This document shows positions 8,593 to 16,422 of a DNA stretch of 64,000 nucleotides, one piece after another. Under the pieces are notes generated by a model. The model saw nothing but the letters and a program-made list of their open reading frames with translations. It made no database searches and was not told the origin of the DNA. This DNA comes from Fidelibacterota bacterium. Lineage in GTDB: Bacteria > Pseudomonadota > Alphaproteobacteria > Rhodospirillales > Rhodospirillaceae. The DNA lies in the NCBI GenBank assembly GCA_947476895.1, contig CANJRX010000001.1, positions 1 through 64,000 on the forward strand. Direction: 5' to 3'. Numbering within the stretch: position 1 is the stretch's first letter; each line of letters starts with the position of its first letter. The position numbers and the translations under genes are program-made.

Positions 8593-9490
8593 TTAAGGGG
8601 TGTGCTCGCGTGGAAGGATTATGGTGGCTCTGAGGCCGCCTTCCGGGCGATTGCTGAGTTTCAGCTCGCCGCCGTGGTTCAGCACGATGGACCGCGTGAT
8701 GGCCAGTCCCAAACCCGAGCCGCCGGTCTCGCGGCTGCGCGAGCCTTCCAGGCGCACGAACGGCTGAAATGCCTTTTCCATTTGGTCTTCTGGAATTCCC
8801 GGACCTTCATCGTCAATCATGATGCGGAGCGCCTGATCGTCGTTGATCAGATGAATACGTGAGCGCTTGCCGTATTTGGCGCCGTTCTCCGCAAGGTTGC
8901 GAATGGCGCGGCGCAGAGAATGGCGGCCGGCACTTCAAAGTAACGCCGCGCTCTACGTCGGCTGTGGCGTCGATCCCGGCGTCACTCAGGTCGTCGCAGA
9001 TGCCTTCGATCAGCGCGGAAATATCGACCCTGTCGGTTTTCTCGGTGAAGGACTCATCCTTCGCCAAGGTCAGCGTCGCTTCCGTCAAATGCTGCATGTC
9101 GGTGATCAAGGCTTGCATGCGCTCGCGATTTTCGTCGTCGTCCACCAGATCGGCCCGCAAGCGCAAAGCGGTGATGGGCGTGCGCAAATCGTGGCTGATA
9201 CCGGCCAGCATTTCCGTGCGCCCTTGAACAAAGCGGCGTAAACGCAGGCTCATGTTGTTGAAGGCTTGCGTGAGCTGGCGCACTTCCGATGTGCCGGACT
9301 CAGGCAAGGGGTCGCTGTTCTCGCCGCGCCCCAAACGGTCTGCAGCACGCGCCAGCAAATTGAGCCGCTGCGTTGCAAAGACGACGACCGGAATAACGAA
9401 GGCCAATATCAACAGCAGAATAAGGCCGTTTTGGTACAGCACCGTTTCCAGCCACGGCGGCAAGCCATTGGTGTAGAGCTGTTCGACATC
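8593..9490 (-). pseudogene. Sensor histidine kinase, 5'-truncated and frameshifted
   Basis: Reading leftward, the frame contains the end of a periplasmic region (V-E-Q-L-Y-T-N-G-L-P-P-W), a membrane helix (L-I-L-L-L-I-L-A-F-V-I-P-V-V), a HAMP domain, and the H-box G-I-S-H-D-L-R-T-P-I-T. After residues L-K-C-R-P, near 8910-8930, the frame shifts by one base. The N-box (R-R-A-I-R-N-L-A-E-N) and G-boxes (D-E-G-P-G-I-P, G-S-G-L-G-L-A-I) continue in another frame to the TAA at 8593. The 5' end, including the first membrane helix, is missing: upstream of V the frame hits TGA at 9491-9493, where an ArsR remnant begins on the other strand. No response regulator is adjacent. The two independent lesions argue for a true pseudogene; the frameshift alone could be an assembly error. 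Confidence 0.85.
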
Positions 9491-9766
9491 TCATTGCAAG
9501 GTGTCTCGCGCCATATTCAGGTGCTTGTGCGCGCCGGGTTGGTGCAACAGGAACGCAGTGGCCGGATCAGCCGCTGCAGTCTCGATATCGGCCCGCTGTT
9601 CGACGCCGCGCTCTGGCTCAACCGCTACAGCAAATACTGGCAAGAGCAGTTCGGTGTGATGGCGGCGATGCTCAGCGAGATCGACGCCAGGCCCCAAACC
9701 AAAAAAATCAAAAAGGCCGCAACGCCCAAGAAAAGGCGCGCCACAAGAATCACGCCCCCGAAATGA
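9482..9766 (+). pseudogene. ArsR-family regulator, C-terminal remnant
   Basis: The frame F-D-I-S-L-Q-G-V-S-R-H-I-Q-V-L-V and following is the recognition helix and wing of an ArsR repressor. It continues through L-F-D-A-A-L-W-L-N-R-Y to a lysine/arginine-rich tail and a TGA at 9766. The N-terminal part of the winged helix (normally about 25-30 residues before F-D-I-S) is absent. The open frame that extends leftward to 9266 is antisense to the kinase remnant, not ArsR sequence. The stop overlaps the DUF899 start (ATGA). ArsR regulators of this type commonly precede DUF899 genes, so this is the former regulator of its neighbour. Confidence 0.8.
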
Positions 9767-10374
9767 ATTCGCAATCATCACACGCGGCTGGAGACATCGG
9801 CATGAATTACCAAATCGGCACAAAAAGAATGCAGGCCTATCGCACGGAAATCGCGGACATCCGCAAGAAAATGCGAGAGGCTCTGGCGGACACCGAGCCG
9901 CAGGAAGTCGACGATTATGTTTTCACCACCCAGACCGGCACAGTCCGTCTATCAGAGTTGTTCGGCGCGCATGACAATTTGATTGTCGTACACAACATGG
10001 GTTCCAGTTGCCCGGCATGTACGATGTGGGCAGACGGCTACAACGGCGTACATCAGCACGTCGTAGACCGGGCCAGCTTCGTCGTCTCTAGCCCAGATGC
10101 GCCGGAGGTTCAGAAAGCCTTCGCTGAAAGCCGCGGCTGGAAATTCTCCATGGTGAGCCACCAAGGCAGCACCTTCGCCGCCGATATGGGCTACCGCTCG
10201 CCGGAAGGAAAGTGGTGGCCCGGGCTATCCACCTTCAAACGCGACGGCAGCCGTATTTTGCGGGTCTCGGATACGCAATTGGGCCCCTACGACGACTTCT
10301 GTTCCGTCTTTCACCTCTTCGACATGCTGCCCGGTGGCGCCACCGGATGGCGTCCGAAATTCAGCTATCCTTAA
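9763..10374 (+). CDS. DUF899 family thioredoxin-like protein
   Basis: The protein has 203 residues and belongs to DUF899 (thioredoxin/AhpC-like fold, function uncertain). The core reads V-V-H-N-M-G-S-S-C-P-A-C-T-M-W-A-D-G near residues 75-92, with two cysteines in the position of a thiol redox pair, and ends F-H-L-F-D-M-L-P-G-G. The ATG at 9763 overlaps the TGA of the ArsR remnant; an alternative ATG at 9802 has GGAG 11 bases upstream and gives a 190-residue protein closer to the usual family start. The gene is intact although its regulator is broken, so it may be unregulated or silent. Confidence 0.85.
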   Translation: MNSQSSHAAGDIGMNYQIGTKRMQAYRTEIADIRKKMREALADTEPQEVDDYVFTTQTGTVRLSELFGAHDNLIVVHNMGSSCPACTMWADGYNGVHQHVVDRASFVVSSPDAPEVQKAFAESRGWKFSMVSHQGSTFAADMGYRSPEGKWWPGLSTFKRDGSRILRVSDTQLGPYDDFCSVFHLFDMLPGGATGWRPKFSYP

Positions 10375-10388
10375 AAAAGGCCCATGCC

Positions 10389-10526
10389 ATGTGCCCGATG
10401 TGTATCGGAACAACTGCAATGATACTGTCCTGCGCAAGCTCGGGCGCAGGCAGCATCATGGCGCTTGGATTTTGGGCGCGGAAGAAACGCTTGTTCCGCG
10501 CGTTACTGGCACGCGCGGAACAATGA
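10389..10526 (+). CDS. Small cysteine-containing membrane protein, 45 residues
   Basis: A 45-codon frame lies 14 bases after DUF899 with an AAGG ribosome site. The product begins M-C-P-M-C-I-G-T-T-A-M-I-L and forms one hydrophobic segment rich in small residues (to about residue 28), followed by a basic tail (A-R-K-K-R-L-F-R). Tiny proteins of this MCPxC type often follow DUF899 genes in proteobacteria, so it probably belongs to the same two-gene unit. Its function is unknown. It ends 14 bases from the convergent Lipoprotein_15 gene. Confidence 0.55.
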   Translation: MCPMCIGTTAMILSCASSGAGSIMALGFWARKKRLFRALLARAEQ

Positions 10527-10539
10527 CGCTCTTTGGCAG

Positions 10540-11913
10540 CTACGGTTCGATATAGGCCGAATAGCTCGCCGGGGCATTCGTTCCCCGAATCAAGGGTCGG
10601 CCATATTCGCTGGTGTCATCATAGACGTCGTGGGTGATGTCCTCACTCACGCGCACCTGATAGTTGTCGGCACCCGAACGATCGAGGGGCGTTTTGTCGC
10701 CCGAATAGGTGTATGTGGCAAAGCCGCGGTAGGTCCATTGCCGCAAGCCATTCTTACGCGTCACGATTTCCCAGTGACCCGTGGGCACAGCCGCAGCCGG
10801 CGCTACATAGGGGTGCCATAACTTCAGACACTCCTCATCGCAGGCTCCGGTCCCCAGCGTCTTACCGATCAGGGGCGAGCCTGGCGTTGAACCCGGAATG
10901 CCATGGCCCGTCTGGGCATGGAAACTCACATCGAAGCGATAGAGCGTGAATTTGTTCTTGGTGACGATAGGACCACGCGCAAGATCGAGCTTTATGTCAG
11001 CTTCTGGCGGCATCCAGTGACTGGCCAGCATGGTGGCTTGAATGTCGGCGGTTTTGCCAATGCCGAAGACATCACCCTCCATGAGATCGCCCGTGAAGGT
11101 ATACAAGGGCTTGCCCTTATAGACCCATTGCATGACGCCATCGGTACGGTTGACCACAGTGAAATCACCAATCGCACTGGCCGCGGCCGGCGCAACGACC
11201 GGTTTCCACTGATCCAGGCAATCGTTGGTCACGCAGGCTTTGATAGCCTTAGCTTTCTCATTGGCCGCATATAGTGTGAAACCTTCGCGGTCGGTCAGCA
11301 CATATCCGCCGCCGAAACGCGCTTCTGTCACGCCAATGCCCGGCGGCCGCTTGATGTCTTCCTCAAGGTTCAGTCTGACCGTCTTCCACTTCGGGCCGCT
11401 TTTGAGGCCATTGAGTTGGCCGGGCACGTCGCCCGTGAAGCGGTACAGGGGCTTGCCGCGATAGGCCCATTGTTTGGTCTTGTCGGGGCGCGTGATGATC
11501 GTCCACTGGCCGCCTGCCACAGCATTCTTTTGCGACGGTTGCGCCGCCACCCATTCCTTAGCACAGGCGTCAACGCAAGCCGACTTGCCCGGCGTTACGT
11601 CGTCTTCAAAAACATACAAAGGGCGCGCCTGGTCATCTGCCAAATACAACGTTGAACCGCGATCCATTCCGCCGCCTCTGAAAAACCCCGGCGTCTTCGG
11701 CAACTCACTTGGACTTGCCGCAGCACCGCGGCCACCGCGACCCTGCCCGCCGCCCGGCTGCGGGAAAACTTCGGAGTCTTGCAAGGTAATGCCCACAGGG
11801 GCCACCAGCGGCACGCTTTCCGCGCCGGCAGCATGGCTTTGGCCTGCACTCATGCTCGCGATGGCAAAGGCGCTCGCGAAACATACCCGATTGAAAATAG
11901 ACATGGTTGTCAT
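10540..11913 (-). CDS. Secreted protein with Lipoprotein_15-like repeats, copy B
   Basis: The protein has 457 residues and a signal peptide (about 1-28). It contains three repeats of the Lipoprotein_15/COG4315 kind. Each has an L-Y strand (P-L-Y-V-F-E-D-D, F-T-L-Y-A-A-N, F-T-L-Y-R-F-D), a two-cysteine segment (C-V-D-A-C, C-V-T-N-D-C, C-D-E-E-C) before a W-x-P/A motif, and a W-x-x-x-x-R-x-D/N-G...W-x-Y-[RK]-G hairpin ending Y-[RT]-[FY]-[TS]-G-D. Repeats start near residues 90, 205 and 325. A glycine-rich linker (about 50-62) precedes them. The paired cysteines probably form disulphides in the periplasm or outside. It is the last gene of operon B, 15 bases after DUF1552, and is more regular than copy A. 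Confidence 0.85.
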   Translation of the reverse strand: MTTMSIFNRVCFASAFAIASMSAGQSHAAGAESVPLVAPVGITLQDSEVFPQPGGGQGRGGRGAAASPSELPKTPGFFRGGGMDRGSTLYLADDQARPLYVFEDDVTPGKSACVDACAKEWVAAQPSQKNAVAGGQWTIITRPDKTKQWAYRGKPLYRFTGDVPGQLNGLKSGPKWKTVRLNLEEDIKRPPGIGVTEARFGGGYVLTDREGFTLYAANEKAKAIKACVTNDCLDQWKPVVAPAAASAIGDFTVVNRTDGVMQWVYKGKPLYTFTGDLMEGDVFGIGKTADIQATMLASHWMPPEADIKLDLARGPIVTKNKFTLYRFDVSFHAQTGHGIPGSTPGSPLIGKTLGTGACDEECLKLWHPYVAPAAAVPTGHWEIVTRKNGLRQWTYRGFATYTYSGDKTPLDRSGADNYQVRVSEDITHDVYDDTSEYGRPLIRGTNAPASYSAYIEP

Positions 11914-11928
11914 CTCACTAGGTCAGGG

Positions 11929-13251
11929 TTACGCGAGAAACTCGGTGATCGTCTTGGACGTGTTATTCGATTCAACACCCCACGAGCCGACCGGAACGCC
12001 CAAGGCCTGCATGGCCGTCAGACCGACGCGGGTAATTGAATCGCCGGACGCCTTCACATGGACACCGGTCTTGAATGCACCCCCGGCGTTGCCAATCATG
12101 ATCAAAGGTAAATTTTCCAACGAGTGCGTACGGGAATAGCCGGTGTCGGTCGAATACAAGATCAGTGAACGGTCAAGCAGCGTGCCCTTGCCTTCTTTGA
12201 TGGATTCGAAAGCGCGCACAAACTCGACCAAAGTCTCGGCCACCTGGTTGCTGAACCACTCCACATCCTTCTGATATCCGAGCACGGGATCGAGCTGTTC
12301 TTCGTGCGTATACATGTGGAAGGTCTGCTGGGCGCCCGGACGGCGCATGTTCGAAAGCGATCCTGCGAGGTTCACGCTCGCCACGTTGGTCTGTCCGCAG
12401 CTCATGGCATGCGCTAACAGCTGCGCGAACAAACGATGGGTTTGGCGCACTTCCTCAACCAGAAGGCCTTGAGGGGTTTCGAAACTATTGCCCTTCGGAT
12501 TAGAGCACGACGGCATAGGCGCCGGCTTTTCCAGCTGGACCTGCAGGTTGTTTTCCATCGAGCGCAAGGCGGTGAAGTACTCATCAAGACGGGCGCGGTC
12601 CGAAGCGCCGACGCGCTTCATATATGTTTCGCGGTCGTCCTTAACGCCGGAGAGAACGCTGGCACGCGCCATCGTCCAGGGGTCCGGCGTGAATTCGGCG
12701 GCATTCGGATCTTTGAACCCGCCGCCAAACATATCCGCGTACAACGCTGCCGGCGAAGGCTGGCCGGGATTGACGGCCGTGGCGCTACGGCGGCTGAAAG
12801 CCTGCTGCGAGCCGTCGCAAGAAACTTCGATTGAGCGGTAGCGTGTGCGGGTCCCGATGCTATCGGCGACAATCTGGTCGATGGTCGGCAAGTTGGGATG
12901 CTCTAAGCCACCCTGCAAACATCCTTGGGGACCTGATATGTGCGCATTGGCCGCATGAGAGTCCACGAACACCTTCAAGCCGCTCACGATGTTCACTTTG
13001 CTCTGAATGGGCTGCAAAGCCCTTAGCTCACGGCCAAATGTGTAATTTGCGCCTACGGTCTTGGGCTCCCAGAAGGTCGGCTGAAAGCCGAGGCCCTGAA
13101 ACCATGACACAAAGGTTTTCGGCAAGGGCGTGCCATCCGCAAGCGCGTCGCCGTTGCTGTCTAAAAAGCAATCGAGCAGCGGAAGTGCGACTGAAATCGC
13201 TGATCCACCAAGCATACCGCGCAGGACTGTTCTGCGATTGAAAGTTGACAT
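11929..13251 (-). CDS. DUF1552 protein with Tat signal, copy B
   Basis: The protein has 440 residues; the ATG at 13251 follows GGGAGG at an ideal distance. The N-terminus N-R-R-T-V-L-R-G plus a hydrophobic stretch is a twin-arginine signal, nearly the same as in copy A, including L-P-L-L-D-C-F-L. DUF1552 signatures are W-F-Q-G-L-G-F near residue 49, F-H-M-Y-T-H-E-E near residue 310, and I-L-Y-S-T-D-T-G-Y-S-R-T-H-S near residue 368. It follows DUF1592 by 38 bases in operon B. The two DUF1552 copies are clearly paralogous but well diverged, so the duplication is not recent. Enzymatic role unknown. Confidence 0.9.
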   Translation of the reverse strand: MSTFNRRTVLRGMLGGSAISVALPLLDCFLDSNGDALADGTPLPKTFVSWFQGLGFQPTFWEPKTVGANYTFGRELRALQPIQSKVNIVSGLKVFVDSHAANAHISGPQGCLQGGLEHPNLPTIDQIVADSIGTRTRYRSIEVSCDGSQQAFSRRSATAVNPGQPSPAALYADMFGGGFKDPNAAEFTPDPWTMARASVLSGVKDDRETYMKRVGASDRARLDEYFTALRSMENNLQVQLEKPAPMPSCSNPKGNSFETPQGLLVEEVRQTHRLFAQLLAHAMSCGQTNVASVNLAGSLSNMRRPGAQQTFHMYTHEEQLDPVLGYQKDVEWFSNQVAETLVEFVRAFESIKEGKGTLLDRSLILYSTDTGYSRTHSLENLPLIMIGNAGGAFKTGVHVKASGDSITRVGLTAMQALGVPVGSWGVESNNTSKTITEFLA

Positions 13252-13289
13252 ATTAGCCTCCCGGTTAGGTCCCGTTGGGACCTTTGTGT

Positions 13290-14960
13290 CTAGTTCGCCG
13301 CGCTCTGAAAAAACTCAGGGCTGCCAGCAATGGTCTTCATGAGATCGGTGACGCGATATCCGTTTTGTGCGAACGAACCTTGCAGTTGCTTTGTCCATCC
13401 TGCCTGCGACCGGCTCGCGTCGCGACCCAAGCCGTAGGCGGTCAAACGATTGACGAGACATGAGGTCGCCGCGGGCAGCTGCCCGACAACCTGGCCCAGG
13501 CTTGAGGAATTGCTGAAGGCCTTGCCATCAATCATCCCGTTCGTGTCGATCGACGCACCGTTTTCGGATTGGCGGTAACTTCCGTCGGTATCAAAGTGCT
13601 CCAGTGCCAGCCCGATCGGATCGGTAATCTTGTGACAGCCCGTGCACATGGCTTCGGTGGCGTGCGCGTTCAAACGTTCACGCGCCGTTTTGTACAAGGG
13701 ATTGGTTGTGTCCTGCAGAACAGTGAAGTTCACGTTCGGCGGCGGATCCGGCACGCGCTGGCAAAGGATCACTTCGCGCATGGCCTTGCCGCGAAGCGTT
13801 GGCGACGTGCGGCCGGGATGCGAATGCAAGGATACAAAACTGGCGTGCGTCAGAATGCCTACGCGCTGATCACCTTCCGGGTATTCGTAGGCTGACCATT
13901 TTTGCGGATAGCCGTTGGGTTTGTCATTGACCACAGCCACCCGATACAACGACCCCAGCATGGGCGTCAGAAACGTTTTGCGGGTCGTAAACAGCTCGCG
14001 GTAATCGCCGTTCTGATTGACAAGGTGATGCGAGATCGTACGCAGAGTCTGCTCACGCGCATCATCCGACGCTTCGCGCGTGAAGTTCGGATAGAGCGTC
14101 GCGTCTTTCGCTACCAAATCCAATTGGTCAAAGTTGAGCATGTCGGTAAAAAACGCGCGCATGCCATCTTCAAGGCGCGGCGAAGCGACGAGTCGATCGA
14201 CCTGCTTCTTTAGGCCCGCAGGCGTATCAAGGCTGCCATCGCGTGCCGCTTCGAACAAAAGGCGATCCGGCGTCGAGTCCCAGAAAAAGAAGCTTAAACG
14301 CGTCGCTTTGGAATAAGCGTCCAATTCGGAAGTGCCCGGCATCGTCTTCGAAGCCACTACCGTCTCTTGGCGATACAGGAACTGGGGCTGAACCAGCATC
14401 GATTCCAAACTCAGCGTCAGACCGGCATAAAAGTCCTTCATGCTGGTTGCGGCCTTGGTGGCGATGTCCATTTGTTTCGCAAGCTCATCCGGGAATAGCG
14501 GCCGGCGGTAAAGAAGCTCGCCGATTTTGGACAGGAACTGCTGTGCACAGGCGGCGTCCGCGCCCGTTGGCGTAGCGGGTTTGCACGGCACCAGAATGTC
14601 GCGGTGTGTTGCGTCTAGGGCCTGGGCTGCGACACCTTGCGCAATTGAGTAATACTGCCGGAAACCTGCTGCAGTCAGGGCGACCTGTCCTGATCCCACT
14701 TCCAATAAGCCCGAGACGCGCGGTATCGGCTCAAAACGCCCTCTGATCTCGATATCGCCACCGAAGACATCGTTCACGATCCGTTGATACTGCTCCGGCG
14801 TGAGCCGGCGCATACGTGCGTTATCGCCGGCAGCAGCCGAGGTCACTTCCTGTGCCGCATTAACGGAGGGAAAATTTGCCACGGCAAAAGCTGTTGTCGC
14901 GGCAATCACGGCCGCGCCTGCCAACAGCGCCGCGCGGCGCGGGGAGCGGAAAGACTTCAT
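13290..14960 (-). CDS. DUF1592/DUF1588/DUF1585 c-type haem protein, copy B
   Basis: The protein has 556 residues with a Sec signal (about 1-36) and, unlike copy A, no obvious lipobox. Domains: DUF1587-like around R-R-L-T-P-E-Q-Y-Q-R-I-V-N-D-V-F-G (about 50-68), DUF1595 around L-L-Y-R-R-P-L-F (about 145), DUF1592 around R-L-S-F-F-F-W-D-S-T-P-D (about 215-345), DUF1588 with H-P-G-R-T-S-P-T-L-R-G-K (about 385), haem motif C-T-G-C-H followed by D-P-I-G-L-A-L-E-H-F-D (about 437-455), and DUF1585 at the end. The start codon directly abuts the stop of the GIDN gene (TAA then ATG), which implies translational coupling. Localisation is probably periplasmic. Confidence 0.9.
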   Translation of the reverse strand: MKSFRSPRRAALLAGAAVIAATTAFAVANFPSVNAAQEVTSAAAGDNARMRRLTPEQYQRIVNDVFGGDIEIRGRFEPIPRVSGLLEVGSGQVALTAAGFRQYYSIAQGVAAQALDATHRDILVPCKPATPTGADAACAQQFLSKIGELLYRRPLFPDELAKQMDIATKAATSMKDFYAGLTLSLESMLVQPQFLYRQETVVASKTMPGTSELDAYSKATRLSFFFWDSTPDRLLFEAARDGSLDTPAGLKKQVDRLVASPRLEDGMRAFFTDMLNFDQLDLVAKDATLYPNFTREASDDAREQTLRTISHHLVNQNGDYRELFTTRKTFLTPMLGSLYRVAVVNDKPNGYPQKWSAYEYPEGDQRVGILTHASFVSLHSHPGRTSPTLRGKAMREVILCQRVPDPPPNVNFTVLQDTTNPLYKTARERLNAHATEAMCTGCHKITDPIGLALEHFDTDGSYRQSENGASIDTNGMIDGKAFSNSSSLGQVVGQLPAATSCLVNRLTAYGLGRDASRSQAGWTKQLQGSFAQNGYRVTDLMKTIAGSPEFFQSAAN

Positions 14961-16154
14961 TTATTTGCTCCGAGAATTTGAAGTATTGGAAAATTGTACG
15001 TTCGCAGGCGCGGTGACTTGCTCGCTTTCCCGGATAAACGCAGGGATAGCGTTGATACGCCACGTCGTCGAAATTTCCGTGTTCTGCCCCGTCTGAGGAT
15101 CCGGCGATGCGTCGGCGGCCTGCTTTAAGGAATAATACAACGCCGGAATATTCGTGCCGGACATGAATTCATAGTTGGGCCCGCCGTTTGAGCCTTCCAT
15201 GTACAGAACCTTCCAGGGAAGGTAGCCGCCCAGAACGGCTTCAAGCGAGCCGTCCTTTTCAAAATATCCTCTGAACTTAGGGACGCGCAGTTTGAGATTT
15301 GTCACGCCGTACGGGTCGCCAAGCATTTCAAAGCGCTCACCTTCGGCAAAGATAACGCCGTTTTTGATCGTGCCTTTAAAAGTGTTTTGCCACCGCGCAT
15401 CTGGGTCGCGTCTAAAGGTCCAATAGCGGCGCGGAACACCTGTCGCGTCGCGCACAGCACGTTCCATGGCGCGGAAGATGTGTACAGTCACATCGCCGTC
15501 CTTGCTGAAGTCGGCAGCTTCCAGCCGCACCAGCCATGCCGCCTGTTTATCGCGTGCGATGTCCCAGTGGCGCGAGCCGTACGTGGGCGGCTCGGTCCGC
15601 GACCCGCGTTGATTTACTTGACATCCGGAAGACCGCCAATAAGCGTTGTCGATCCCTTTCTCGTTTGTATCGGGATCAATAAAATCATTCGGACCAATTT
15701 TGCCGTCGAGGTTAAAGCCGTAAGCATAGGGTCCTGTATTCGACTTCATCGCCTTAACATCGGGAACCGATACGGGATAAGCATAGGCATGCATGGGCCT
15801 GCCTTCCAAATCGCGGCCGCGATAAATGATGGCTTCTTGAATGGCTGGTCCGCCGGTTCCGCCGGTAATATTCGTAACCAAATTTTCGGTTACTTCTTTC
15901 GAGAGACCCACCGCGCGAAGTTGCGCCGTCACCATCTCTTCTGGCGAACCGTTCAGACCTTGCGGACAATCGGTATCGTTCGGCAGCGCGTTGGATGCCT
16001 CGATAAACCAGTTCATCATGTATTCGCGTGTCTCGGCTTGCGCCGGCGCGGTCGCGCCCACAGCCAAGATGCCAAGACCTAAGGCCAACCCGAGTTGGCG
16101 GCCCCGCTCAGTTCGCGAAACTGTTTTGATAGACGTATGATTTTGTGAACCCAC
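14961..16154 (-). CDS. Exported protein of an uncharacterised 'GIDN' family, copy B
   Basis: The protein has 397 residues. The GTG at 16154 follows AGGGAGAG, and an extended signal peptide reaches about residue 41 (A-P-A-Q-A). It shares with the 361-residue protein of operon A the motifs C-P-Q-G-L-N, N-L-D-G-K-I-G-P-N-D, K-G-I-D-N, G-T-I-K-N-G, and a C-terminal G-G-Y-L-P-W...L-Y-Y-S-L-K-Q-A-A-D segment. Here it is the first gene of the operon, whereas in A it follows Lipoprotein_15. That shows the pairing is kept despite rearrangement. Family name and function are unknown to me. The promoter region upstream carries three dyad sequences. Confidence 0.75.
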   Translation of the reverse strand: MGSQNHTSIKTVSRTERGRQLGLALGLGILAVGATAPAQAETREYMMNWFIEASNALPNDTDCPQGLNGSPEEMVTAQLRAVGLSKEVTENLVTNITGGTGGPAIQEAIIYRGRDLEGRPMHAYAYPVSVPDVKAMKSNTGPYAYGFNLDGKIGPNDFIDPDTNEKGIDNAYWRSSGCQVNQRGSRTEPPTYGSRHWDIARDKQAAWLVRLEAADFSKDGDVTVHIFRAMERAVRDATGVPRRYWTFRRDPDARWQNTFKGTIKNGVIFAEGERFEMLGDPYGVTNLKLRVPKFRGYFEKDGSLEAVLGGYLPWKVLYMEGSNGGPNYEFMSGTNIPALYYSLKQAADASPDPQTGQNTEISTTWRINAIPAFIRESEQVTAPANVQFSNTSNSRSK

Positions 16155-16214
16155 TCGACACTCTCCCTATTGCTCTTCCGACGCTCGATCGTAAGCGTTG
16201 GCCATCCCATGCCG

Positions 16215-16288
16215 CGCTTGCGCATTATAATGCGAATCTGGGGCATGTCCCAGCATTGCGCACGCGAAACGTTGTTACATTGTGTAAC
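16215..16288 (-). promoter_or_regulatory. Operon B promoter region with a TATAAT box and three dyads
   Basis: On the minus strand a perfect TATAAT lies inside the 14-base palindrome CGCATTATAATGCG (16222-16235). It would start transcription about 60 bases before the GTG at 16154. Upstream are the dyads CTGGG-N6-CCCAG (16239-16254) and GTTACA-TTG-TGTAAC (16274-16288), candidate regulator sites. The -35 hexamer (TGGGAC, 17-base spacing) is poor, which suits an activator-dependent promoter. Single palindromes of 12-14 bases occur by chance in a window this size; the cluster is what is notable. Confidence 0.5.
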
Positions 16289-16422
16289 CACGGACCGTGA
16301 CTGTGACACCGAGCGCAGCCAATTGCTGCAGCTGCTAGCTAGGTGAGTGTCTGTAACCCGCCATGGAACTTTTATTGCGCGTGGCGGGGTCCTGAGCTTG
16401 TATTTAAGCGTTGTTTCGCGGC

